From contig SKCR01038919.1 in the NCBI GenBank assembly GCA_019454045.1, positions 1-64,000 on the forward strand: a stretch of 64,000 nucleotides of DNA, read 5' to 3'. Position numbers and translations under genes: made by a program. Position 1 is the stretch's first letter, and every line of letters starts with the position of its first letter. The DNA is from Zanthoxylum bungeanum (Eukaryota; Streptophyta; Magnoliopsida; Sapindales; Rutaceae). Below are positions 45,187 to 57,100 of the stretch, piece by piece. Under the pieces are notes generated by a model. That model saw only the letters and a program-made list of their open reading frames with translations, had not been told where the DNA came from and made no database searches.

Positions 45187-47169
45187 TGTTGGGATTTATG
45201 TCCTAAAGCTTCATGTATTGTAAACGAAATTGATTATTGTAATAATAATAAATGCATTATTCATTTTATCAAAGTTGTTTGATTTATATCGCATATTGTC
45301 CAATTGTCTTGTTTACCTTGATTACTATTGTACCTTCAGACTTAGTGTATGTTTGAAGCACAAGAGGATTTAAGTCTGAAGTTAGTAATCTAAATAATCC
45401 ATAGAGAGCAAACAAATATGGTACTTTGTTTGTGGTTTATCTATAGCTTCGGTCCATTCTATACTTGTATGATAAACTAGATCCGGGATCTTTCATGTAG
45501 TGAAATGGGAATGGAGGTACCTTGTATGATGATATCACATAGTACTGGACTCAGATAAATATGAATTTCTTTTAATATCCGTTAACCGAAGAAATTCATT
45601 TTATCTAATATATGGTCATATATGGATTCGATCTTAATCCTGAGTGTACTACGAACTCCTGCATGACATGCTATGTCCTTCGATTTAATATGGTGAGGTT
45701 GGTGTTGCATTCCCATCCAATAACTACGTATTTTGGGGATATGGTTTGGTGTGTAGCTGGGAACGTTTTACATAGATATGGAATTCACTCCTTCTTACGA
45801 GAAGCAAAAGAGTATCTCTTTTAAGAGTTGATTTGGGACTTGAACAATTTGAGCGCTCAACTTTTTTTATTACGAATATAAAGTTTTATATTCATAATTG
45901 TTATGAATTAATTGTTCGTTATAGAATCAATGGTGTTTAAGAGACAAAATATTTAGAGGGTTTTAACGGACTTTTGACCCGGCTCTATTTATGAGATATT
46001 CGTGGAGGGCTATATCCATATGTAATGACTATATTGATGGATACCGAAGTTGTTCGGTTTATTTTATCCATCTACGGTAACGGGAATTCAAGTTCGAGTT
46101 TTTAGTGGAATAACGCGGAGTTAATAATTAATAATATATTATTAAAGAGTTTAATTAAAATTTCGGAATTATTGGAGCTCGGAACCCTTGGTCCATTTAG
46201 TCTCCGTGCTAGCTCGATTAACTGTAGCAAACCTAATATAATTAGATTGTCTAATTATATGCTCACTTTATATTTATATATTATTAATGAGATTAATAAT
46301 ATTTATTGTCACAAATGAAAACTATGTTAAATTAGTTTAACTTAATGTATTCTAGAATTATTTGAATATGAGATAATCAAGTATTGATTATGAGATAATC
46401 AAGTTAGTAATAACTATGAGATAATTACTACAACATAATTGAAGGTAAATAAATCATTATTAAGATATTGATTTTTATTTACCATTGGAGACAAAGCCAT
46501 ATGGCTTACCATGTCATCCAAGCAATTATGTCTATTAAGTGGCATGTATACACCTAATATATTTTTCATTGGCTAATGCATTTTATACTTTGGTATGGCC
46601 TCCGTATTTATATGTTTGCCATTCAAAGAAAGCATTAGATGCTTAATCACAAAAACATTGTCTTTAGCTTATCATTTCATATGTTTTGGTATGGCATTCA
46701 CATTTTTGTGTTGGCCATTGCAAGAAAGCATTAGATGCTTAATGACAAGGTTAGTCGGCTTCTGTAAGAGAATATAATCTCTACCATTTCTCTCACTTCA
46801 TAAGGTTAACATTTTGCAATCATTCACACAAGTGTTGTGAGAAAGAACTTGAGAGAAAATAGAGATAGTTCAAACATTCACAAGTGTTGTGAGAGTGTTT
46901 GAAATTCCGAAAAGCCAAACACAATTGTGACATCTTAATTCTCTAAATAGTTTAGAGGTTTGATCTTTGTGAGTGAAGCCCACACTTTGGTTTGTTGGTT
47001 TCGAGTCATAGTTTGGAAGATCGAGTGGTTGATCCAAGCGTTGCACATCAAAGGATTGATTTCAGCTACTACAACAAAGGGAGAAGGCAAAGAAAATTTT
47101 AAAGATCCATACCGGACCAAGTGCCACCACAAGTAACTTCTGCCGCGCTAAGGAAAGTCGTTTCCTACA
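45187..47169 (+). repeat. 3' LTR of Copia Z
   Basis: The start TGTTGGGATTTATGTCC is fixed by the polypurine tract. The end is inferred at GTCGTTTCCTACA (47169), just past GTGCCACCACAAGTAACTTC, which looks like the U5 end of Copia LTRs. No second LTR is available for confirmation. The AT-rich body has no gene. Confidence 0.6.
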
Positions 47170-47171
47170 TC

Positions 47172-48881
47172 TGTCATCCCTAGTCCTGAATTACGTGTGC
47201 AAATGTTTTCTGAGTCCGTCAATTCCATATATGTATCAAGTTACATCTGAGGTGGGATTTTTCCTCATGCCTCCAAAAATCATAAAACTCATGCTCTTAA
47301 ATCAATATTTCTAAAAAAAAATTCAATCGTAAAATAATTGTAAACAACTTGGCTAACTCTCTAAAGCATTTAAAAGTAAGTTTCAATTCAAAAACATATA
47401 TGTAAACACAACTTGAGAAAAGAGTCCACTCACAGATTTTTGGATCTGTCTGATATTACTTCGCTTCGTCGAAGAATATTACGGTTTATGCGATGATCTA
47501 TAATTAAGAAACTTAATTAGAATATAAGGTGTGTAACATATTTCCGAATTCGTCTAAGCTTTTTAATTCAACACGACTATAAACATCACATATTGTATTA
47601 TACTTGCGACTTGCCATAATGCGTGTATATGGGTCCATACGAAACCTTAGGGTGGTCTCTAACTTTCTATGCTGATTATGAAATTGATTCTGCCTTGCGT
47701 AGTGACGCCAGGTCTGTCACGTCGCGATGCCTATGCAAGCATACCCATACAGAGAGCATGTTTTGTTTCATGTCGCGACGTTAAGGGTTCCACATCGCGA
47801 TGCCCACCTCACCAGACTCGAGGCAGAGCCTCTGCTTATTATGAGTCGCGACGTCAAATACTGAGCGTCCCGACATTCACACGATCAGGCCTGAGGCAGT
47901 GAGCCTCTGATTCTTACACGTCATGATGATGGGTGTTGAGCCTCGCGATGCTAAGCCGATTTTAGGGCCTAGCATCAACTCTTCAATGACATACCCCGAA
48001 ACAAACCCAACACCTTCATTTTTATACAAGTTAGATCTACGCACATTCAAATTATCATAATTCTACCATTGTATCATTATCACAACTTCAAATTCCTATA
48101 ACCTCAATTTAGCTTATTCTTTAGGATTTCCTACTTTGGGGATTTCTCAAAATCGAATTTTCTTAACGCCATAACCATATTAACAACATCATTTACAACT
48201 CAACAACATTCATTTATCATCAAATCATTAAAACATCAATATTTTGAATTTGGGTCAAGTCTTCCTTACCTTATTTTACTTGATTTCCTTCACCAAATAA
48301 GTCTTTTAAGCTTTCCATTCCTTTTCTTAGCTTGTTATGTGTTGATTTGCCTTTGCTTCCTCATTACATTTGGTTAGAAAATGGTTTCCCTATTTCTCAT
48401 TCTTTCTCTCCCTTTCACATTTTCTTCTTCTTCTTTCCTCTCTTTTGGAGATGAATGAATAATGTCCATATTTATAAAAGGGGCTGAATTGTTTAATGAT
48501 TTAAGGACAAAAAAATCAGAAGTTTGGAGAATTTTCTAGATTAGTCCTCGGGTACTATTCATCTGAATTTGTGAGTTGCCTTTTTGACTTATTTTGGATT
48601 CGAATTTAGAAAAATATACAACGGAGAAGTTGTAGGTCTCAGTCTTAGCATTTCGACAATATAAAATTCATGAGAATATGAGATCGTATGAAAAGGTTGT
48701 GCCCCAGATACTAAGGGTTATTTGGAATAGAACATAGAGTGAATTGTGTATCGAAACTTGCAAAGAGTTTGTCGAGTGTCCAAAAAGTAATTTCATAAGC
48801 ATATACATGCTTGAACATGATTTATATCATGCACCATGCCTCCCATAATGTAATAGTTATCGGGATTATCGGGGTGTTACA
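47172..48881 (-). repeat. Probable Tekay/Del-like Gypsy LTR
   Basis: The minus strand begins TGTAACACCCCGATAATCCC at 48881, the typical start of Tekay/Del LTRs, and may end GGGATGACA at 47172. A minus-strand TATA-like TATAAATATGG sits near 48462-48472, followed by a GA-rich leader-like run. A block at 47690-47960 carries GTCGCGACGT/GTCGCGATGC words several times. No internal coding region is attached, so it may be a solo LTR into whose left end Z inserted. Confidence 0.5.
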
Positions 48882-49410
48882 CATTCCTTTGTAGCCAAGT
48901 GACTTAGATGCTTGGGGTTGGTCTTTTCCCAATGCCTCTCTTTGTCAGATTGGCTCGGGGCTGGATTACGTCCCATCGAGACCCTATTGCTATGTGTTGG
49001 CGCAATAAGGGATCATTCCCTTGCAGCCAAGCATCTTAGATGGCTTGGGGCAGTCTTTTCCTAAGGCCTCTCTTTGTCAGATCGGCTCAGGGTTGGGTTA
49101 CATCCTGCTGAGGCCCTATTATTTTCTGTTGGCATAAGGAGGGATCATTCCCTTGTAGCCAAGTGGCTTAGATGGATTAGGGTCGGTCGTTTCCTAAGGC
49201 CTCTCTTTGTCAGATCGGCTCGGGGATGGGTTACGTCCCGTCGAAGCCCTAATACTGTGTATTGGCACAAGGATGGATCATTCCCTTGTGGTCTAGTGAC
49301 TTAGATGGCTTGGGTCAGTCTTTTCCCCATGGCCTCTCCTTGTCAGATTGGCTCGGAGTTGGGTTATGTCCCACCGAGGCCCATTTCTATGCGATGGACC
49401 GATGAGAGGT
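48882..49410. repeat. Tandem array of four units of about 132 bp
   Basis: Units start near 48882, 49014, 49146 and 49279. Each begins CATTCC(C)TTGTAGCCAAGTG and contains CCTCTCTTTGTCAGATCGGCTCGGG and GGGTTACGTCCC-like segments in fixed order. Divergence between units is moderate. Short open frames across it are repeat-driven, with no protein resemblance. Confidence 0.85.
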
Positions 49411-50319
49411 TTCCCTCATGGTTTGTTTTTGCTTTGCGGGTCTTTGCAGGTCATTCCCTTCCAGGATTGCAGCATGTCAAGAGCTTACATCAGCCCGATA
49501 TGACACAAGATGAGCTTCTTCAAGCGAAGTAGCCGAGGGATTGACTGACTAGAGTTAGTTCCGATCGATTTCTTCAGTCTGAGGAGGCCTAGTAGGAGAG
49601 ATGACTATGTTATGAATCAGAAGCAGATGTGCTAGGTCAGGGTTACGAACCCGACATGGATCTTTACAAGGAACACTGAAGCTTGCTGTCGTGGAACCCA
49701 TTCTGAGATGGGAAAGACTTGAGATGCTAGATTCGATCAAGATTGAGTATCAGCATTAGACGAAATAACCATCTTGTTTTTTGAAGTTCCTGGCATCAAC
49801 TCACCAAGTCGTTAATACCAAGAACTAGGGGACAGATATTGATGGTGATTTTCAACCCCGAGGAACTGTGAAGCCTGAAGAGGGATATAATAGGTTTTTG
49901 GAACTTAATAGATGAAAGTCCAAGATCATCGTGAGGATGAGAAGTCAGATAGAGTACCAGAGCCCGAGGCACAGATGAAGACCGACTCGATGAGGAGGAT
50001 CAGATCCGATAATATTCATGCAGATGAAGATAGACTCGAGGTTGTCATGAGATATGTTTTATGCTTGTAACAAGGGGAGTGAGATTTGGAGTAAGCCAAC
50101 TGAGGCACGGTCACATATGCCTGAGAAAGCTTTATCAGAAACAAAGAAACATAGGAAGGTGATCATCAGAAGATGCAAGCTAGAAGAAAATCATAACAGC
50201 TCAGACTTTCATCAAAGGAAACTATTTCTGAATATTTCTACATGCCCATAACTAAAGCGGCCAATGAGCTTAATGTTGGCTTGATCCTTTTGAAGAGAAG
50301 TTGATGGAAGTAAAGGCAT
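49411..50319. other. Unassigned stretch
   Basis: I find no convincing gene. The base composition is more GC-balanced than its surroundings and purine-rich on the plus strand (49850-50200). That could reflect a decayed Gypsy coding region, but no motif can be named. Confidence 0.3.
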
Positions 50320-51135
50320 CTCTAACGACCCGACCTGGTAAGAGGAGCAAGGGGGAGCGCCCCCCCTGTTTTGGTACACCAACCCGAGGATATGGGCCGG
50401 GGTTGTAGCATTATGCTCGCGTATGGACGACGTAAGCCCTAAATAGAAGTTCAAGCCTCCCAAGGGCTGATGAGATAGGAGTAAGCCAGCGGCTGATGGG
50501 ATGGAAGAAGGCCTCAAGCTTGTCCATTGACACACGAAACCGCTTGAGTGGTTGGAGTACAGGTTGGCACATGGGCAGAGTGTGTAGCAGTTACCAAAAA
50601 AGGGTGAATTAATGAGATTCAGATGGCAGAGAGTGGCTTTGTCAGACAGTAAAGTTACTATTTGTAGAGTGATTGGGGAAATGAGCCTAGGCAATGATAA
50701 CAAGCTAACGTGACTGACGTCACGAATTGGTGAAATAGTGGATCTAGACACGCTATATAAAGGGGTTGAAGACTCCGAGGGAAGGGTTCTCCTTTTTTGG
50801 TTCAAAAAACTCTATGGCTGGCTAATTATTTTCTAGCACTTTGTAGTATTTACTCTACTTGTAAAAGAGAGAAAAAGCTTAGTGTAAGTGAGAGACAATG
50901 ATGTCGGTCTGATCCGAGGTGGTAATAAAAGTTCTATTTTTTTGTTCTAGTGGACGTAGGTTGAATCCATTCCGCCGAACCACGTTAAATCTTTTGTCTT
51001 GTCTGTATTTTCTGATTTACTTGCCAAATTTACTTTGGTTCCCAACTAACCAAATAAATTTACTGCTTGGAAGAGGTTTGTTCGAGAAGTAATTTTTTCC
51101 GAATTATCCCTGAAATCAAAAACAATCGTCAACAA
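50320..51135 (+). repeat. LTR-like promoter segment
   Basis: CTATATAAAGGGG (about 50752-50764) is a good TATA box. Downstream are a leader-like region and GGTTGAATCC...CCGAACCACGTTAAATCTTTTGTC (50951-51000), a phrase common in the R/U5 part of plant LTRs. The segment ends near CAATCGTCAACA (51134). The left boundary, at about TCTAACGACCCGACC, is uncertain and no partner copy exists in the window. Confidence 0.4.
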
Positions 51136-51682
51136 CAGGATTTTTGAGATTGGAGTTTTCAACAGATACATATAACAACAAATATATAGCAGATGCGGTC
51201 TTGTGGGTTCACCACGTAAAAGACATTTTGGTTTCCGTGAATAACAAGATTGCCATTCATTTCACTATGTCTTGACGTTGGTCAGCTTAAATTGAAGAGA
51301 ATAAGAAATAAATAGCAAAAGTGTATTGTGATAAGAGAGAGAATGTATCTTATAACAGGGAAAATAATATAACAAAAATCGTAACATTTTTAAAATTTTG
51401 CCAAATGTATTACAATTAAAATAAGATCAGAGTTGTTAAACATAATCTAGTATTAATGAAAATTTAGTATCCGAGTCTTCTCTCATAGTCTTCCTCTCTG
51501 TTATGCAGTAGGAAGCACGAGTGGAAGTGTGACTTAGAGCCCTGGTAGCTCTTTTTTACTCACTTATTTTGTAAGTGCTTACTTGTTTTGGCTTTGTTTT
51601 TCGGTTTTCTTTACATTCTATCTATCCGGTAGCGATATCTTAGTAGTGAAGGCAGAGACTGAAGCAGGTGAGAGCTGGTGTT
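51136..51682. other. Unassigned AT-rich stretch
   Basis: I see no gene here. It ends at the CACTA terminus at 51683, preceded by GTT (51680-51682), which could be its 3-bp target duplication. Confidence 0.3.
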
Positions 51683-53040
51683 CACTACAACAAAACAGTT
51701 TTTTACCAACTGAATTATAATTATCAACTGATTACTGACCATAATATTATGTCGGTAAATGTCTCGTCAGTACCAAAATACTGACCAAATATATTTCCGT
51801 CGGTGATTTACCGACCGATTATTGACTAAATAAATTTATTGTCGATAAGTGTTACTGACAGATTACCAACGAAAAATGAGAAGTAATTGGTGGTTAAATA
51901 AATGAATTTCGGTCGATAATAACTCAAAATATTACCGACCAACATATAATACAGTCGGTAAAAAAAAATTTACCAACCGTTATTTCGGTCGATAATATCT
52001 TGATTTACTGACCGTATAGTGTTGTCAGTAAGGTTTACACATTTTAATATAGTTACCAATCAAATTTTCAATCCGTAATTATATTATATTTTTTTAAAAA
52101 AATTGATTTTTTCTATTAAATTATATTTTATTTTACAATTAAAATTTAATATTATAAATAAATAATTAATAAAAAAAAAATATTATAAAATAATAATGTT
52201 ACATTAATGTACTGTATTACATTAAACAAACACTATGAGAAGGATGATGCGGAGGACCACCCGGAAGCAACTGCATCTGCTACTGCATCAACTGAAGAGC
52301 TAGTCGAACCTGCTCCTGTATCTGCATATGCCCATGCTGTTTCTGCATTTGCTCTTGTATCTACTCATGTATCTGCTCCTACCGTTGCCGCATTTGCTCA
52401 TGTTGTTGCTGCAACTGTTGGATCTTTTTCTGCATTTCCGCATGTGAAACCGAGGCAGTAAAAGATGAGGAACTACCCTCAGGTACATACTGGGATCCCA
52501 TACTGTAGACATACTTCTTCCTCTCTCCTCCAGCAATCTTAATAAACAATCGGTCCTCATCTATCAACTCCCCAGTCTGCAACAACTGATCCCAGAAAGC
52601 TATATAGTGCTCCTATGACAAATGAGAGAAATGTTAGACTGTAATAAAAAATTTTAAAAGTAATAAAAGAAAAAAACACAAATGAACATAAACATATATA
52701 AAACCTTACATGCATGTCCTGAGATCAGTGATCGACGAACGTGTGTTCATCGTTCTTCTTCGTGCGTGTATGCACAAAGAGCTCAAAGGCAATGGACTGG
52801 CAGCCCAATTGTTTCTCCTATCCATTTGCAAACAATGTAATAGTAATTAACTATAAAAATGAAGAAGTAATTCAAAATAATATTTATTACTTGCAATTTA
52901 TAGACTTACAAGATGGCGACCATGGTCGTAATGCGATCTGGTGCCTCCCGTATGCCTGACCATTTATATTCCTTCAATGGCGGATCGTCGTCAGTTATAG
53001 GAGGCCGCTTCTGAACGTACACGAAAGTCAGGAGATTCCC
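51683..53040 (-). mobile_element. CACTA (En/Spm) transposon end, truncated
   Basis: CACTACAACAAAACAG at 51683 is a typical CACTA terminal inverted repeat. It is followed by about 370 bp of subterminal repeats in both orientations built on ACCGAC/GTCGGT words (51700-52070). A transposase-associated gene on the minus strand follows. The opposite terminus is not seen; homology stops near 53040 where a Copia integrase fragment starts. Confidence 0.75.
52380..53035 (-). pseudogene. CACTA-associated transposase_24/PTTA-like gene, partial
   Basis: The minus strand gives, in order, DDDPPLKEYKWSGIREAPDR, then QSIAFELFVHTRTKKNDEH. After intron-like gaps it gives HYIAFWDQLLQTGELIDEDR, then GGERKKYVYSMGSQYVPEG and a glutamine-rich coiled-coil tail (MQKKIQQLQQQHEQMRQ). 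The HTR and YxxGSQ blocks are typical of the plant En/Spm-associated transposase_24 (PF03004) proteins encoded beside TNP2-type transposases. The Q/H/M-rich tail runs into low-complexity sequence at 52250-52380. The 5' part is missing. Whether the remaining exons could be expressed is unclear. Confidence 0.7.
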
Positions 53041-53069
53041 AATATTGATTTAAATTATTCCATAGTGGA

Positions 53070-53640
53070 TCGTCTATGAAACATGGTTACTTCCCTTCTA
53101 CAAGAAGATCAGAGTTGCTCAGTGCGGTACAATATGATATTTGTGGTCCATTGGAGGTTAATTCACTAAGCGGTAACAAGTACTTTCTGACTTTCATTGA
53201 CGATGTTTCTCGGATTGTGTGGGTATATTTCTTAAAGACAAAAGATCAGGTTTTGGATCATTTCAAACTGTTTCATGCCATGGTAGATCGTGAAACAGGG
53301 AAAAAATTGAAATGCCTCGCACAGACAATGGAGGCTATTACACATTCAGAGAGTTTGATGCCTACTACGAAAGACGCAGCATTAGACATTAAATGATTGT
53401 TTCACGCACCCCACAGCATAATGGTGTTACTGAAATAATGAACCGCTCCATTATGGTGAAAGTCAGAAGCATGATAAGCATGGCTAAATTGTCAGTCATT
53501 CTAAGGAGAAGCTGTTCGCGCCGCCTGCTACCTGATCAACAGATCACCATCTGTACCGTTGAATTTTGAGATTCCGAAGAAAATATGGTCTGGTAAGAAT
53601 CCTTCTTACTCGCACCTTAGAACATTCAGCATGGGTGTAT
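53070..53640 (+). pseudogene. Copia integrase fragment
   Basis: This isolated piece of a Copia integrase core contains QYDICGPLEVNSLSGNKYFLTFIDD (53130-53200), VWVYFLKTKDQVLDHFKLF and DRETGKKLKCL. Then, out of frame, it has TDNGG..Y..REFDAYY and SRTPQHNGVTE (53400-53435). The triad positions Asp, Asp and Glu can be traced, but frameshifts and stops break it. No LTRs or other domains are attached. It truncates the CACTA element on its left. Confidence 0.85.
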
Positions 53641-53946
53641 TTTTAAATATTTTAATGAAATACTCTCAATCAACACTTTCTATCAAACGGTGCACTAAGG
53701 TTGACAATTTAACAAAGACACAATTAGCTAGGCAGTTGCCAATTAGTTCAGTAGCAATTGAGTTTACAGCAGGTTAAGCATAACAAATCATAATTTGACA
53801 GAAGCAAATTATGAGTTTGGCAGGATCCATAGATAAAATATCCACCATCAGGGGATGTGTGTTTCTGCTTAACAGATGCATTTCTGGGTTCCGCTATTCA
53901 GTACCAGAACGAAAAACTATGCCCAAGAATTCATTTCACATGGGTT
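53641..53946. other. Gap between Copia fragment and URH1 3' end
   Basis: No feature is recognised. It may include decayed Copia sequence at the left and downstream flank of the URH1 gene at the right. Confidence 0.3.
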
Positions 53947-53952
53947 TTTATT
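53947..53952 (-). terminator. Candidate URH1 poly(A) signal
   Basis: AATAAA on the minus strand lies about 195 bases beyond the URH1 stop codon, a reasonable plant 3' UTR length. It is predicted only. Confidence 0.4.
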
Positions 53953-54144
53953 AATTCAGAATCAATCAGAGTATGTTTTTACAAATGCATAGTAATATTG
54001 AGAAGAATTTCATCAATTTGACACCAATTATGTGCCCTAATACCTAAAATTTGGGCTGTCACCAGTGAGGAGAATAAATAACAGTGCTTTTTCTAGATCT
54101 TTAGGGCATTCTTTTCAATTTGGGAGAACAGATTACAGCGGCTC

Positions 54145-57100
54145 TCATGGTTTCATCAGCACCTTTTTAACATAATTAAGGACTTCGTCCACATCGACTG
54201 TCCAAGCAACTGAAACAGGGGAATAGCCAGTCCACGGGTTGCTACTGTTCCATCTATACCAAAATTCCAGTAGCATTATTGCTACAAGCAATAACAAATC
54301 GAAAACAGTTCTAAATTCATAAAGAGAGTATGTTTAAACTACACTCACCCTTTCAGTCCCTGATCCATTAGTGTATGTCCCATACATACTCCCTGTGTCT
54401 CAACCCTGACAACTTCCTTCTTGAATGTGAAGAGATCTGGCCGAACTAATGCCACAAAACTAACAGGGTCGTGAAGGAAAATTCCTGCAACCAAATTTCA
54501 AGGAATTAATCAAGAAAATACTTATTAAAGAAGTTAAAAAGGGATGTTCAAGTTCAAAAGCAATTATTGTATATTCATCTGAACTTTTAAATGAAACATT
54601 ACCATGGACACCATCAGACTTCACATGCCAGTCTCTGTAAAATTTGCACATGTCACTCAATAGCTGGGCATATTTTCCTTCAGATTGCCTCAATTCAAGC
54701 AAGTCGGCATCTAATGCATAAGAGAATATAGATGATCAGAAGTTGTTATTTACCACAAAATAGTAAAAGGCAAGCAAGCACAGAAAAGAAGATGAAAATG
54801 AACTACGATCCACCTGTCATTTTGACTTGTGTTGTAATGTTTATTCCAACAACTGCGATGTTTGCCCCAGAGGTAAACACAACATCTGCTGCTTCAGGGT
54901 CTCCATATACCTGCAAGTTGGACAAATTAATGGTCATTCTGACGGCACCTGATTGGTGTGATGTTAGTTCAACCCAAACCCAAGTTTCTAACAACTTGTT
55001 ACTCAGAACTACAATTAACCATGTTTTAGAGCAGAACTTCTTTCTAAAAAATAAATAGACTCCTTTTGCTGCAGTGATAACCTTTTGACTACTGTAAAGA
55101 TATAAAAGGGATAATGTGATGATGCTTTGAAACAAGAAACATCGAATATCAAGTATATAGTTGAAAGCAACTTGTGCAAAATCTGCAAAGACAAGTTTCG
55201 CTTCAAAGACAAAACATTTAGCTAAGTTATGATTTATGAATATAGTTTATGGAGGCAACAAATCCACACTGGGAAAACATTTTCAATTTAGAGAAGCATC
55301 TTACTTTGCTTGGTGTATAAATCATAAATGTTGGGAATGCTAGCTCTTACATTCGCTTCAGCAGCAGGATTGACATTTCCCAATGTGAAGAAAGCACCGC
55401 CAAGTATAACAATGTTTTTTACCTTGCTTGCAAAGGATGAGTCCCTTTTGATTGCCTGATTTCAGAACAGCAGTATGCATGAACTTGTGAATTCTGAAAT
55501 CTGAAATATGAATTTCAAATAAGCAAACTGAGAGGCGCAAAAAAAGAACTTACCAGAGCCAAGTTTGTTAGTGGTCCAAGAGCAAGTATAGATACTTCCC
55601 CTGGATATTCTGAGACCTTATCAACTAGATATTCAGATGCATTCTTATCACATTTCTTTGCTTTTGGAGGAGGAAGAGATGTGTTTCCCATTCCATCAGA
55701 ACCATGAACAAAGTCAGCAACCCGAGGCTTCCATCCCTTTTCAAGAAAAACCATGGTTAATTAGGCTAAAATAACAAGAGGATGTCATAACCAAAAGAAA
55801 ATAAGTTAGAAAAAAGAAATTACAAAGTACTAAAACTAGTCCCAGTTGACCAGCTGACATGATAGACACAAATCTATTCACGGGAGGGCTTACAGAAGTA
55901 CCATAAAAATTTAGCCCTAGCCAGATAGCAATGAAGTAATGAACTTGGAAAAAAAAATAATAATAAGATAGATCATCTACTAGGACTAACATATTACAAA
56001 AATAGAAGTTAAAAGAAACTTAGCTGCGACATTTAGGACCTTTAACTAAAAAGTAACATCAGGCAGATCAACACAAACGTACATCATCTAAGTTGCAAGT
56101 TGCAACTTAATAACCTATCTTTGGTCCAGGCAGCTAACACAGAACAAGGTAAGTAACCTAACTTTGGTCAAGCTAGGAAAATATTTTAATCATGGAACGA
56201 GAGAAGAGAAACAGACATACCTTCAAAGGCCCAGGGCTGCCCTCTGCCACAGGAACACCAGGACACCCTGCGATCTCACACTATCCTTTTACATATCAAA
56301 AACAGGAAATTGATCATGAATATGTTCCAAAAAGAAGACAAAACCTGAAATATGGAGAAATAAAACAGAGTAAAAACAAACAGGGTCAACTGAAACAAAT
56401 ACATACCAGAATCAAGGCATTGCGAGTGGCATCTTCAGTAGTGACATTACCAAAGACTGTTGTCAACCCTAAGATCTCCCACTCCGGAGTTTGAAATGCC
56501 ATTAAGATTGCCATGCTATCATCTGTTAATTAAAGAAAACACATTCATGTCACCAATAAGAACCAATTTTCACAAAATCATACCTATACAATAATCGACA
56601 CAAAATGATTAATTGAACAACCTAAACAAAGTGGTCCAGAAATTCCCAAAGCATCGCAGTTAACACCCACTTTGAATATATTGATTATCAAAGTAATTTA
56701 TTTCCCCCCTATTTTGACTCTTATGTATTTTCTCTTATTGAAAATTCATCCATTCCCAATTTTCAGCACTTGAAAGTCATTTTTTAAACAGCATTTAATT
56801 CAGCTAATATTTACTAGTTTTTTGCAATTTAGGATGTGATTTGCATTCCTTTTCCTTTCTAATGCAACGACCGCTAATAATGCTCTTTCAAATTATTTAC
56901 CAATTTTTGTGCCTTGATTACAAAGTACATTTCAGTGACACAGTCTTATATCACTGAAATGGATAAATAAAGCTGTTAAATCTTTAAAACATTAAATTAA
57001 AATGAATTTGTTATTTCTCATTTAGTCATTCTGGAAAAGTATTTTCTTAATCTGTAGTCAAACCTCGCGTTTTCTGATTTTTACTTCCAAAAACAAAAGA

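Noticed and set aside
50212..50805. 197-codon minus-strand frame
   Set aside because: It overlaps a TATA-containing LTR-like segment on the plus strand, has no recognisable motif, and composition explains the lack of stops.
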